A stretch of DNA of 14,615 bases. Source: an uncultured Lachnospiraceae bacterium. Lineage in GTDB: Bacteria; Bacillota; Clostridia; Lachnospirales; Lachnospiraceae. Of the stretch, positions 1 through 6,780 are shown in pieces (the first letter of the stretch is position 1; each line of letters begins with the position of its first letter). The stretch spans positions 1-14,615 of the forward strand of contig CAOJLW010000024.1 of NCBI GenBank assembly GCA_948438565.1. The letters are read 5' to 3'. A model generated the notes under the pieces. The model had not been told where the DNA came from and ran no database searches. It saw nothing but the letters and a program-made list of their open reading frames with translations. The position numbers were made by a program, and so were the translations under genes.

Positions 1-986
1 GCCGCCAGCCTCGCGTTCTGTCCTTCTTTGCCGATTGCCAGAGATAACTGGTAATCCGGGACGACCACTTTTGCATTTTTTTCTTCTGCATCTGCAATAA
101 CCGAAATAACCTTTGCCGGACTCAGGGCGTTTTCAATTAACATGGCGGGGTTTTCATTCCAATTGATAATGTCGATCTTTTCCCCCCGCAGCTCGCCTAC
201 AATCGCATTGACCCTTGCCCCGTTCATGCCGACGCAGGCTCCCACAGGATCCACGTCCGGATCGTTGGACCAGACTGCAATTTTTGTCCGGCTGCCTGCC
301 TCCCTGGCGATGCTTTTAATCTCGACAATCCCTTCCCTCACTTCGGTCACTTCTGATTCAAACAGCCGTTTTACCAGCTCTGGATGCGTCCTCGACACTA
401 AAATTTTAGGGCCTTTGTTCGTCGATTTCACTTCCAGAATATACAATTTGATACGCTCCGTCGGCTGAAAGATTTCTCCTTTGACCTGTTCGTTCTCCGT
501 CAGGATAGCGTCCACTTTACCAAGGTTGATACTAACATTTTTTCCTGCATAACGCTGGACAATACCTGTAATGATATCTTTTTCTTTACTGTAGTATTCC
601 TCATATAATACCTTGCGCTCTTCCTCGCGGATTTTTTGCAAAATAAAGCTTTTGGCGTTCTGGGTCGCAATCCTTCCAAACTCCTTGGATTTTACTTCCA
701 TATTGACAATATCTTCCAATGCATATTTGGAATCTATCATTTTGGCATTGGCAAGGCTGATCTGCGTAATCGGATCTTCCACCTCCTCAACCACGACTTT
801 TTCCTGATATACATGATATTCACAGGTTTGCGGATCAATCTGTACTTTTATATTATCTGATTTACCAAAATGGCTTTTACATGCCGTGATCAGTGAGTTT
901 TCAATGGCATCCAGCAATGTTTCCTTCGGAATATTTTTTTCCTGCTCTAAAATTAACAATGCCTCCAACAACTCATTACTACTCAT
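1..986 (-). CDS. nusA: Transcription termination/antitermination factor NusA (3' end outside window)
   Basis: NusA binds RNA polymerase and nascent RNA, and modulates pausing, intrinsic termination and antitermination. The first 328 residues are present and the frame is still open at base 3. Domains in order: N-terminal RNAP-binding domain (about 1-125), S1 domain (about 135-200, with GIVQRYAGKNVSINLG at its start), KH1 (about 230-290, DPVGACVG then GMNG loop, ELRGEKIDI), and the start of KH2 (VVPDYQLSLAIGKEGQNARLA at 308-328, GKEG loop). The rest of KH2 and any C-terminal tail are cut off. The ATG start is fixed by an AGGAGG at 995-1000, 8 bases upstream. It lies 43 bases after rimP, the usual rimP-nusA order, which in most Firmicutes continues to ylxR, infB and rbfA. 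Identification is from motif memory and is very secure. Confidence 0.97.
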   Translation of the reverse strand, partial: MSSNELLEALLILEQEKNIPKETLLDAIENSLITACKSHFGKSDNIKVQIDPQTCEYHVYQEKVVVEEVEDPITQISLANAKMIDSKYALEDIVNMEVKSKEFGRIATQNAKSFILQKIREEERKVLYEEYYSKEKDIITGIVQRYAGKNVSINLGKVDAILTENEQVKGEIFQPTERIKLYILEVKSTNKGPKILVSRTHPELVKRLFESEVTEVREGIVEIKSIAREAGSRTKIAVWSNDPDVDPVGACVGMNGARVNAIVGELRGEKIDIINWNENPAMLIENALSPAKVISVIADAEEKNAKVVVPDYQLSLAIGKEGQNARLA

Positions 987-1029
987 TTTTCCAACCTCCT
1001 GATTTTTTGTTCTTATATGGCATCATAGA

Positions 1030-1497
1030 CTACAGTATCAGCGCCTGACGGATCAGCGCAATATCGGATTTGGAAAAAACAACCTCCCGCTGTTCCTCAT
1101 CCAGGATTGTAACGCTGTCGGCATCGTATGCTTTTAAAGTCCCATAAAATTCTTTTTTGTGTTCAAATGGGCGATATGTGCGAATTTCCACCTCTTTCCC
1201 CATATTCCGAATATAATCTTTTTCCTTTTTCAGCGGCCTGCCAAGTCCGGGGGAACTCACTTCAAAAACGTAGGAACCGTCCACATAATCTTCCCGGTCT
1301 AAAATCTCATTCATTTCCCTTGCCACCAGTTCGCAGTCATTGACCGTTATGCCCCCCTCTTTGTCAATATAGGCCCTTAAGTACCATGTGCTGCCTTCTT
1401 TGACATATTCTATGTCCACAAGCTCAAAATGCTGTTTCTCCAAAATCGGAAGTATTAAACTTTCTGTCCTTTGCTCATAATCAATCTTTTTTCCCAC
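1030..1497 (-). CDS. rimP: Ribosome maturation factor RimP
   Basis: RimP helps mature the 30S subunit by assisting late protein binding to 16S rRNA. The product is 155 residues, the normal family length. It has the N-terminal domain (about 10-84) with YVKEGSTWYLRAYIDKEGGI, the conserved EVSSPGLGRPL linker (79-89), and a C-terminal Sm-like domain (about 90-155). The start is taken as GTG at 1497 because AGGAAGG at 1505-1511 sits 7 bases upstream. The frame stays open to an ATG at 1641, but that stretch holds the promoter and leader hairpin, and the extra 48 residues match nothing in the family. It is the first gene of the rimP-nusA operon and is transcribed from the promoter at 1598-1626. Confidence 0.95.
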   Translation of the reverse strand: MGKKIDYEQRTESLILPILEKQHFELVDIEYVKEGSTWYLRAYIDKEGGITVNDCELVAREMNEILDREDYVDGSYVFEVSSPGLGRPLKKEKDYIRNMGKEVEIRTYRPFEHKKEFYGTLKAYDADSVTILDEEQREVVFSKSDIALIRQALIL

Positions 1498-1504
1498 TCC
1501 CTCA

Positions 1505-1511
1505 CCTTCCT
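1505..1511 (-). promoter_or_regulatory. Ribosome binding site deciding the rimP GTG start
   Basis: AGGAAGG on the minus strand, 7 bases before GTG at 1497. The alternative upstream ATG codons in the same frame (1641 and the one near 1542) have no comparable site, which supports the GTG start. Confidence 0.85.
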
Positions 1512-1544
1512 TTTGTATCTGGGCTATCCGATTGCCACACATAA

Positions 1545-1576
1545 ATTTAAGAGTGGGCGTAAACCCACTCTTAAAT
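1545..1576 (-). promoter_or_regulatory. Leader hairpin of the rimP-nusA transcript
   Basis: A perfect 13-bp inverted repeat (stem ATTTAAGAGTGGG, loop 1558-1563) begins about 15 bases after the predicted transcription start and ends about 34 bases before the rimP Shine-Dalgarno site. No U-tract follows on either strand, so it does not look like an intrinsic terminator. Stabilising the transcript's 5' end or serving as a regulatory target, for example for NusA feedback, are inferences only. Confidence 0.75.
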
Positions 1577-1597
1577 AAATTCTTATTCAACGGTACT

Positions 1598-1626
1598 AGT
1601 ATAGCACTGGTTTCCAGATATTGCAA
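1598..1626 (-). promoter_or_regulatory. Sigma-A type extended -10 promoter for rimP-nusA
   Basis: On the minus strand: -35 TTGCAA (1621-1626), 17-base spacer, -10 TATACT (1598-1603) preceded by TGC, an extended -10. Predicted start of transcription is near 1591. It lies inside the open frame upstream of rimP, showing that the longer frame is not the real gene. Confidence 0.85.
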
Positions 1627-1692
1627 GCGTTTATTCGGCATTTTTAATGTTCTAAACGCAATTTTCTACATCTATTCCATATACTTCCTGCT

Positions 1693-2769
1693 TTATTCCT
1701 CTTCATTCAAACGACTAAGCTTCGCCGCCTGATCGGCCGCTACACAGGCGTCGATAATCTCCTGGATATCTCCTCCCATAACTTTATCCAGCTTATAAAG
1801 CGTCAGTCCAATCCGGTGATCCGTCACGCGCCCCTGCGGGAAATTATAGGTACGGATTTTTTCCGAACGATCCCCCGTCCCAATCTGACTTCTTCTGGCT
1901 TCCGCTTCCGCGTCGTGAGCCTTTTGGCACTCAATATCGTATAACTTCGCGCGAAGGAGCGCAAACGCCTTTTCTTTATTTTGCAGCTGGGATTTTTCGG
2001 TCTGGCTGTATACGACAATTCCGGATGGATAGTGCGTCAATCGGACAGCAGAGTCTGTCGTATTGACACACTGTCCGCCGTTTCCGGAAGCGCGCATCAC
2101 ATCAATTCGAATATCTTTTTCGTCAATTTCCACCTCGACCTCTTCCGCTTCCGGCATCACGGCCACGCTAATCGTAGACGTATGAATACGGCCGCCGGAC
2201 TCCGTCTCCGGCACACGCTGAACACGGTGTACGCCAGACTCATACTTCATAACGGAATAGGCTCCCTGACCCGTAATCATAAAACTGACGTTTTTCATCC
2301 CGCCGATGCCGATTTCTTCACACTCCATCGTCTCAACCCTCCAGCGGCGCCCTTCTGCGTAATGCACATACATACGGTACACCTCTGCGGCAAACAACGC
2401 CGCTTCATCCCCGCCGGCTCCCGCACGGATTTCCACAATAACGTTTTTATCGTCATTCGGGTCTTTGGGCAGCAGCAGAATCTTTAACTTCCCTTCCAAC
2501 TTTTCGACTTCTTCTCTGGAAGCGCTCAGCTCTTCCTTGGCCAGCTCGCGCATCTCCTCATCCTTTTCTTCATCCAAAAGCAGCAAAGATTCCTCAATAT
2601 TCTGCTGATTCTGCCTGTATGCCTGGTATGTCTCGACAATCGGCGTCAAATCGCTCTGTTCTTTCATCAGCTTTCGGAACCGCTCCGGATCCGAAGCCAC
2701 ATCCGGCTCACTCAACTGATTCAATACCTCTTCCAGGCGCAACACAAGATCTTCCAACTTATCAAACAT
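1693..2769 (-). CDS. prfA: Peptide chain release factor 1 (RF1)
   Basis: RF1 reads UAA and UAG stop codons in the ribosomal A site and triggers peptide release. The product is 358 residues, the normal length. A helical domain 1 occupies about 1-100. Next come the RAGAGGDEAALFA region (115-127) and the codon-recognition PxT motif, here Pro-Glu-Thr at 187-189 in RVPETESGGRIHTS. The catalytic loop is GNGGQCVN with GGQ at 231-233; its Gln is the residue methylated by PrmC. A PxT rather than an SPF motif separates it from RF2. The ATG at 2769 was chosen because an AAAGGA site lies 8 bases upstream; an in-frame ATG at 2799 would add ten residues with no family match. It follows prmC, whose product modifies it, after 36 bases. 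No terminator is visible after the stop. Confidence 0.97.
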   Translation of the reverse strand: MFDKLEDLVLRLEEVLNQLSEPDVASDPERFRKLMKEQSDLTPIVETYQAYRQNQQNIEESLLLLDEEKDEEMRELAKEELSASREEVEKLEGKLKILLLPKDPNDDKNVIVEIRAGAGGDEAALFAAEVYRMYVHYAEGRRWRVETMECEEIGIGGMKNVSFMITGQGAYSVMKYESGVHRVQRVPETESGGRIHTSTISVAVMPEAEEVEVEIDEKDIRIDVMRASGNGGQCVNTTDSAVRLTHYPSGIVVYSQTEKSQLQNKEKAFALLRAKLYDIECQKAHDAEAEARRSQIGTGDRSEKIRTYNFPQGRVTDHRIGLTLYKLDKVMGGDIQEIIDACVAADQAAKLSRLNEEE

Positions 2770-2805
2770 GATTGATTCCTTTCTATAAATAATTGCCATA
2801 TCACA

Positions 2806-3636
2806 TCAAGGGACGCGTGCCATCACGACGCGATCGTTGCCTCCCAAATCCTTGACCGTCCGAATCCCCTGATATCCGGCCTGATACAAAAGTCCGGAAA
2901 CCGCTTCCCCCTGATCATATCCGATTTCCAACAGCAGACGCCCTTTGGCTTTTAAATACTTCGGCGCATCCAAAATAATCCGACGGTAAAATTGCAGTCC
3001 GTCTTTCTTGCCGTCCAACGCTCCACGCGGTTCATAATCCCGCACCTCCGGCATCAGACCGTCGATTTCTTCAGTCGGAATATAGGGCGGGTTAGAAACC
3101 ACCAGATCAAATCGGCCCGTTATTGATGCAAACAAATCACTGACTATCAAACGTATGGAAACCGCATGACGTCTGGCATTCTCTCTGGCCACCTCAAGCG
3201 CCTTATCGGAAATATCCGAAGCCGTCATGGCGATGCCCTTCCTATGCCAGGCCAAGCTGATGGCGATACAGCCGGAACCTGTGCACAAATCAAGCGCTTC
3301 CATCCCTGGCCGAAGCTCTTTTAACGCCTCTTCCACCAGGGTTTCCGTATCCTGTCTAGGAATTAACACATCGGAATTGACAAAAAAAGACAACCCCATA
3401 AATGCCTGTTCTTTCGTCAAATACTGTAACGGAACACGCTCCGCACGTTTTTTTAACAGCGATTCATAGGCAGTCCGATGTATATCGGGCAGTTCCTCCT
3501 GCATATGCATATAATAATCATCCCGCTTGATACCGCAGACCATAGCTAACAATAACCAGGCGTCCTGCCCGGCGTCTAAAATTCCTTGCGCCTCTAAGAG
3601 CCGCTCCCCCTGCAAAACGGCCTCCCGGTACGTCAT
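2806..3636 (-). CDS. prmC: Release-factor glutamine N5-methyltransferase PrmC (HemK)
   Basis: PrmC uses S-adenosylmethionine to methylate the glutamine of the GGQ loop in class 1 release factors, which raises termination efficiency. At 276 residues it is full length. The N-terminal helical substrate-binding domain covers about 1-85. PRQDTE (93-98) precedes the Rossmann methyltransferase domain with SAM-binding motif I at DLCTGSGC (116-123), and the diagnostic catalytic NPPY lies at 182-185, followed by IP. C-terminal LEIGYDQG and DLGGNDRVV are also typical. Its ATG overlaps the stop of the DUF1385 gene by 4 bases (ATGA), implying translational coupling, and prfA follows 36 bases downstream. 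Enzyme and substrate are therefore made from one transcript. Confidence 0.96.
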   Translation of the reverse strand: MTYREAVLQGERLLEAQGILDAGQDAWLLLAMVCGIKRDDYYMHMQEELPDIHRTAYESLLKKRAERVPLQYLTKEQAFMGLSFFVNSDVLIPRQDTETLVEEALKELRPGMEALDLCTGSGCIAISLAWHRKGIAMTASDISDKALEVARENARRHAVSIRLIVSDLFASITGRFDLVVSNPPYIPTEEIDGLMPEVRDYEPRGALDGKKDGLQFYRRIILDAPKYLKAKGRLLLEIGYDQGEAVSGLLYQAGYQGIRTVKDLGGNDRVVMARVP

Positions 3637-4544
3637 TTGGAACCTTCTTTCGGAATTTCTTTGACATAGGATTTCCAGTCAAACACCGCTTCTACAGACG
3701 CAATGGCCACTTCAATCATAGCGTCCTCCGGTTCCCTTGTCGTAATCCGCTGTAAAAGAAGTCCCGGTTTACTCAAAAGATTGACAAACGTCCGATCGCT
3801 CCTGCCTGCCAAACGGATAAACTCATAGGATACGCCCGCAATAACCGGAATCAAAACCATACGCAGCGCCAGACGCAGCCAGACGGACTCCACACGGATA
3901 AACATAAAAAATACAATGCTAATCAACATCACAATCAATAAAAAACTCGTCCCGCAGCGTTTATGTAAACGGGAACTTTTCCGCACATTTTCCACAGTCA
4001 AATCCAGTCCATGCTCAATGCAGTTGATGCTTTTATGCTCCGCCCCATGATACATATAGACGCGTTTGATATCCGGCATAAGCGAAATTAACGCCACATA
4101 CCCAACAAAAATACACAGACGAAGCGCTCCTTCCAACAAAGCGATCAGTCCCGGCGAGGCGATCGCTTTACGAAACAGCAGGGAAATCCCATACGGCAAT
4201 ACCATAAAAATCCCTATGGCAAGCACAATGGATACCGCTACCGTCAACCCCATCATCCAATCATCCTTTTTGGCGTCCGTCTTTTTTTCCGTTTCTTCCT
4301 CTTCAAAAAAAGAAGCCGAAAACGTCAACGTTTTAACCCCTAATGTCAAAGATTCTATAAAATTAAATACGCCCCGGACAAACGGCATATTCCGAATAGC
4401 CAGATTCTTACAAAGACCCGGATACACAGAAGCTTCCACAACAATCTCCCGATCGGGTTTGCGAACTGCAACGGCATATTGATCGCCATTTTTCATCATA
4501 ACGCCTTCCATAACCGCCTGGCCGCCAATTCCTGAATATCTCAT
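3633..4544 (-). CDS. DUF1385 family multi-pass membrane protein (YqhQ-like)
   Basis: The product is 303 residues and belongs to DUF1385, whose biochemical role I cannot state. The N-terminus carries the family signature GGQAVMEGVMM (7-17). A charged, Glu/Lys-rich segment (81-95) precedes hydrophobic helices at about 97-122, 135-157, 200-217 and 223-240. Between the second and third helices lies the conserved YHGAEHKSINCIEHG (165-179), rich in His, Glu and Cys and possibly metal-binding. The ATG at 4544 was preferred to one at 4556 because a GGAG at 4551-4554 is 6 bases upstream, and because the family usually begins just before the GGQAVMEG motif. It is coupled to prmC by a 4-base overlap. 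A rho-independent terminator ends only 18 bases before this start, so expression depends on read-through from rpmE or an unseen promoter. Confidence 0.93.
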   Translation of the reverse strand: MRYSGIGGQAVMEGVMMKNGDQYAVAVRKPDREIVVEASVYPGLCKNLAIRNMPFVRGVFNFIESLTLGVKTLTFSASFFEEEETEKKTDAKKDDWMMGLTVAVSIVLAIGIFMVLPYGISLLFRKAIASPGLIALLEGALRLCIFVGYVALISLMPDIKRVYMYHGAEHKSINCIEHGLDLTVENVRKSSRLHKRCGTSFLLIVMLISIVFFMFIRVESVWLRLALRMVLIPVIAGVSYEFIRLAGRSDRTFVNLLSKPGLLLQRITTREPEDAMIEVAIASVEAVFDWKSYVKEIPKEGSK

Positions 4545-4550
4545 AGTTTT

Positions 4551-4554
4551 CTCC
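4551..4554 (-). promoter_or_regulatory. Ribosome binding site deciding the DUF1385 start
   Basis: GGAG on the minus strand, 6 bases before ATG at 4544. It overlaps the alternative in-frame ATG at 4556, so the downstream ATG is the better start. Confidence 0.7.
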
Positions 4555-4562
4555 ATATGCTC

Positions 4563-4604
4563 AAAAAAGGTTGAGATTAAACTGAAACAATTAACCTCAA
4601 CCTT
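4563..4604 (-). terminator. Rho-independent terminator after rpmE
   Basis: On the minus strand a 14-bp stem (4591-4604 with 4567-4580, one G-U pair) closes a 10-base loop and runs into six U residues (4563-4568). It starts 15 bases after the rpmE stop and ends 18 bases before the DUF1385 start. With no clear promoter in the gap, it probably acts as a partial terminator setting the rpmE to prmC-prfA expression ratio. Confidence 0.9.
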
Positions 4605-4619
4605 ACCATGTACCGTATG

Positions 4620-4826
4620 TTATTGCTGGCTAATGCCATATCTCCGATTGAACTTATCAATACGTCCACGCGCCTGTGCAGCTTTCTGCTGGCCTGTATA
4701 GAATGGATGGCACTTGGAACAGATTTCAACGTGAATATCTTGCTTGGTCGAACCTGTCACAAATGTATTACCGCAGTTACACGTTACGGTTGCCTGATAG
4801 TAATCTGGATGGATTCCTTCTTTCAT
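4620..4826 (-). CDS. rpmE: 50S ribosomal protein L31, zinc-binding (C+) type
   Basis: L31 sits on the large subunit and helps bridge the two subunits. The 68-residue product matches the family: MKEGIHPDYYQAT at the N-terminus, the zinc-ribbon cysteines C16-x-C18 and C36-x2-C39, then HPFYTGQQK and a basic C-terminus GRIDKFNRRYG. All four cysteines mark it as the zinc-containing form, in contrast to the C- paralogue often induced by zinc starvation. ATG at 4826 was chosen because AGAGG at 4835-4839 is 8 bases upstream; an in-frame GTG at 4835 overlaps this site and would shift the cysteines off their usual positions. It has its own strong promoter (4902-4930), a structured leader of about 69 bases, and a terminator, so it is largely a one-gene unit. 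Confidence 0.96.
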   Translation of the reverse strand: MKEGIHPDYYQATVTCNCGNTFVTGSTKQDIHVEICSKCHPFYTGQQKAAQARGRIDKFNRRYGISQQ

Positions 4827-4834
4827 CTCTTTCA

Positions 4835-4839
4835 CCTCT
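4835..4839 (-). promoter_or_regulatory. Ribosome binding site deciding the rpmE start
   Basis: AGAGG on the minus strand, 8 bases before ATG at 4826. The site contains the first base of the alternative GTG codon, which argues against initiation there. Confidence 0.75.
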
Positions 4840-4868
4840 CACATCATCTTCGTATTTCAAACAAACAC

Positions 4869-4894
4869 CTGCTTGTTTACATCGCAATAAACAG
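4869..4894 (-). promoter_or_regulatory. Stem-loop in the rpmE leader
   Basis: The minus strand reads GCTGTTTA, a seven-base loop, then GTAAACAAGC. This gives a TGTTTA/TAAACA stem extended by GC/GC across one bulged A. It begins at the very start of the predicted transcript. Autoregulatory L31 leaders are known in Firmicutes, so this may be one, but I could not match it to the published consensus. Confidence 0.5.
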
Positions 4895-4901
4895 CTTTCT
4901 T

Positions 4902-4930
4902 AGTATAGCATACACAAAACAGATATGCAA
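4902..4930 (-). promoter_or_regulatory. Sigma-A type extended -10 promoter for rpmE
   Basis: On the minus strand: -35 TTGCAT (4925-4930), 17-base spacer, -10 TATACT (4902-4907) preceded by TGC. An A-rich run just upstream of the -35 could act as an UP element. The predicted transcript starts near 4895, about 69 bases before the rpmE start codon. Confidence 0.87.
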
Positions 4931-4951
4931 GTTATTTTTTTTAAGATTTGA

Positions 4952-5548
4952 TTAACTGGCGGCTTCCTTTAACAATTTCACGCACAGATCGATCCCCAGC
5001 TTACCACTGTCCAGGCAAAGTTCAAAAAATGCCGGATGTCCCCATTCCCATTTGGTAACAGAATGATAAAATCCGCTTCGCCTTTTATCGTTCTTTTTCA
5101 GGCTGTCCGCCGCTTCCGATTCTTGGATGCCTTCCCGCTTTATGGCCCGTTCGATCCGTTTTTTCTGATCGCAATGGATAAAAACATTGAGACAGTCCTC
5201 ATAATCTTTTAAAATATAACCTGCCGCACGACCGACAATCACGCAGCCGCCTTTTTGCCCCGCTTCTTCAATAATGCGTTTTTCGGCCAAAAACAACTGT
5301 TCTGACAACGGCAGATCCTTATCGGAAGAGCTGCCTCCCAACGGCGTTTTGGAAAGATTAAATAAAAATCCCCCCGCCTGCTTTTCTTCCAGACCTTCAA
5401 TATACATAGATGGTATCTTAAGCGTTTTAGCCGCTTCGATCAATAAATTCCTGTCATAAAGCTCATAACCTAACGCCTCCGCCAGCTTCCTGCCAATCTC
5501 ATTGCCCCCACTGGCATATTGGCGCTCAATCGTAATAATCCGATACAT
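4952..5548 (-). CDS. Cytidylate kinase-like family protein
   Basis: A 198-residue P-loop protein of the cytidylate-kinase-like family (PF13189 type), distinct from the canonical Cmk. It starts MYRIITIERQYASGGNEIG, where the glycine-rich segment (residues 11-18) takes the P-loop position and begins a typical GRKLAEALGYELYDR. GGCVIVGRAAG (100-110) and NVFIHCD (121-127) form the later core strands. The basic KKNDKRRSGFYHSVT (151-165) resembles the LID/substrate region. The true substrate is unknown for this family, so nucleoside monophosphate kinase activity is only a homology inference. The ATG follows AGGAG by 7 bases. It has its own candidate promoter (5609-5637), and its 3' end lies 21 bases from the rpmE promoter. 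No terminator hairpin is visible after the stop. Confidence 0.9.
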   Translation of the reverse strand: MYRIITIERQYASGGNEIGRKLAEALGYELYDRNLLIEAAKTLKIPSMYIEGLEEKQAGGFLFNLSKTPLGGSSSDKDLPLSEQLFLAEKRIIEEAGQKGGCVIVGRAAGYILKDYEDCLNVFIHCDQKKRIERAIKREGIQESEAADSLKKNDKRRSGFYHSVTKWEWGHPAFFELCLDSGKLGIDLCVKLLKEAAS

Positions 5549-5608
5549 ACCCCCACTCCTTTCCCCGTTTACAACATAAAACTAATCGTCTCAATAATAC
5601 ATAAACTT

Positions 5609-5637
5609 ATTATACCACTGTGTGATTTATATGAAAA
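5609..5637 (-). promoter_or_regulatory. Candidate promoter for the cytidylate kinase-like gene
   Basis: A perfect -10 TATAAT (5609-5614) with a 17-base spacer to a weak -35 TTTTCA (5632-5637). The transcript would begin near 5602 and leave a leader of about 53 bases. The rest of the 212-base gap (5549-5760) holds an A/U-rich hairpin (5654-5675) and a short open frame discussed in the findings, with no clear terminator. Confidence 0.65.
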
Positions 5638-5760
5638 GCGCATCCCGCATAATTTAAAAACTTTTCAATTTTTAATCTCCAAACCCATCCGCAATCGACA
5701 ACGTAGCCATCCCCCTCTGCCACAGCCTCCCACTGACGGCCACCTACCACGATAACTGCT

Positions 5761-5943
5761 TCACCGAAACTGATTCAACTCCACATCATAACCATAATCA
5801 ATCCCAGCCAACTGTTTTTTTAACTCCTCTTCCTGCACCTGAAACACCGCGCAGAGCTCCTCTAAAGAACCATAGCGATCCCGCAACAGCGTATTCACAT
5901 AACTCAGCAACATCACCGGATCTTTTGGCAGCTTCTGTTCCAT
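5761..5943 (-). CDS. DUF4250 domain-containing small protein
   Basis: A 60-residue acidic, soluble protein. It begins MEQKLPKDPVMLLSYVNTLLRDRYGSLEEL and ends DYGYDVELNQFR, a near end-to-end fit to my memory of DUF4250, a family of short proteins common in Clostridia. The predicted fold is helical: helix at about 8-22 (PVMLLSYVNTLLRDR), then SLEELCAVFQVQEEELKKQLAGI (26-48), which looks like a helix-turn-helix-like pair, though no DNA-binding role has been shown. The function is unknown. The start is supported by AAAGGA 9 bases upstream. It lies 33 bases behind the zinc permease gene with no promoter between, so it is probably the last gene of that transcript. Confidence 0.85.
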   Translation of the reverse strand: MEQKLPKDPVMLLSYVNTLLRDRYGSLEELCAVFQVQEEELKKQLAGIDYGYDVELNQFR

Positions 5944-5976
5944 AACCTCACATCCTTTCTCATCTATTCATATATT

Positions 5977-6777
5977 CTACCCTTCATACCTGCGTCCATA
6001 CCAATACGTTGCAAAATACAAAACAGAAGCAAATACAACAATCATCGGCCCAGTTGCAACATTCGTCTCATACGATACAAACAATCCCATAATTCCGGAA
6101 AACATCGAAAATAAAACGGCAAAAAAATGGTATTCCCTCATATTTTCTGAAAGATTCCTGGACGCCGCCGCCGGTAAAATCAACAGCGCATTGATAATTA
6201 AAATCCCGACCCATTTAATCGACAGCATCACAGCCACCGCAATCAAAACGGCAAACAGATTTTCCGTAACCTTCACCGGAATCCGCCTGCTGCGCGCTAA
6301 AGCCCTATGGATGCTTGCGGCATGAAGCCAATTAAAACACAACAAATAAAATAACAACGCTGCGAGAAACACAAACAACAAATATACAATTTCCGCTCGC
6401 GTAATGCTAAGCACATCCCCTACCAAAAGTCCCGAATATTTTCCAAAATCCCCGCCTTTCGACAAAATGGCCAATCCAATCGCCACGCTGCAGGAAGAAA
6501 AAACCGAAATGACGGTATCGGTAGAAGCTGCGTTTTTAGTGCTGATATAATTGAGCAGCAAAGCAAACAGGATACCAAAAACGACCATTGAAAGATTTGT
6601 ATCAAAAACCCCAAACAGGACGCCAACCGCAATGCCCGTCAAAGCCGAATGGCCAAGCGCGTCAGAAAAAAAGGCCATTTTCCGGCTGACAATCATCGTC
6701 CCCATCAAGCCAAACAAAGGGGCAATCAATAAAATGGCCAACAGCGCGTTTCTCATAAAACCATATTCCAGACCCAT
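5977..6777 (-). CDS. Zinc-type ABC transporter permease (ZnuB/TroC/AdcB family)
   Basis: This is the membrane channel of a metal-uptake ABC transporter of the ABC-3 family; two copies normally pair in the complex. The product is 266 residues, typical length, with about eight or nine hydrophobic helices (about 10-30, 41-58, 62-78, 88-106, 126-148, 170-188, 189-206, 217-235, 241-258). Diagnostic segments are the coupling region FFSDALGHSALTGIAVG (36-52), VGDVLSI (119-125) and ALLILPAAASR (197-207). The start codon lies 3 bases after the ATPase stop. Its Shine-Dalgarno GGAGGGAGG runs into that stop codon, so translation is probably coupled. The metal preference is taken from the partner binding protein, so Zn is likely and Mn is not excluded. 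A specific gene name is withheld because ZnuB, AdcB and TroC cannot be told apart here. Confidence 0.92.
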   Translation of the reverse strand: MGLEYGFMRNALLAILLIAPLFGLMGTMIVSRKMAFFSDALGHSALTGIAVGVLFGVFDTNLSMVVFGILFALLLNYISTKNAASTDTVISVFSSCSVAIGLAILSKGGDFGKYSGLLVGDVLSITRAEIVYLLFVFLAALLFYLLCFNWLHAASIHRALARSRRIPVKVTENLFAVLIAVAVMLSIKWVGILIINALLILPAAASRNLSENMREYHFFAVLFSMFSGIMGLFVSYETNVATGPMIVVFASVLYFATYWYGRRYEG

Positions 6778-6780
6778 CGG

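Noticed and set aside
1498..1641. In-frame N-terminal extension of RimP to an ATG at 1641
   Set aside because: It contains the promoter -35/-10 and the leader hairpin, adds 48 residues with no RimP similarity, and the GTG at 1497 has a well-placed ribosome binding site.
1627..1659. GCGTTTA/TAAACGC inverted repeat just upstream of the rimP -35, considered as the prfA terminator or an operator
   Set aside because: Only 7 bp with a 19-base loop and no following U-tract; too weak to call from one sequence.
1981..2487. Plus-strand open frame of 168 codons opposite prfA
   Set aside because: It is antisense to the highly conserved RF1 catalytic region, has no recognisable motifs, and all other genes are on the minus strand.
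5654..5675. A/U-rich hairpin with a GAAA loop, considered as the terminator after DUF4250
   Set aside because: The stem is nearly all A-U with a G-U pair and no U-tract follows on the transcribed strand; it would be very unstable.
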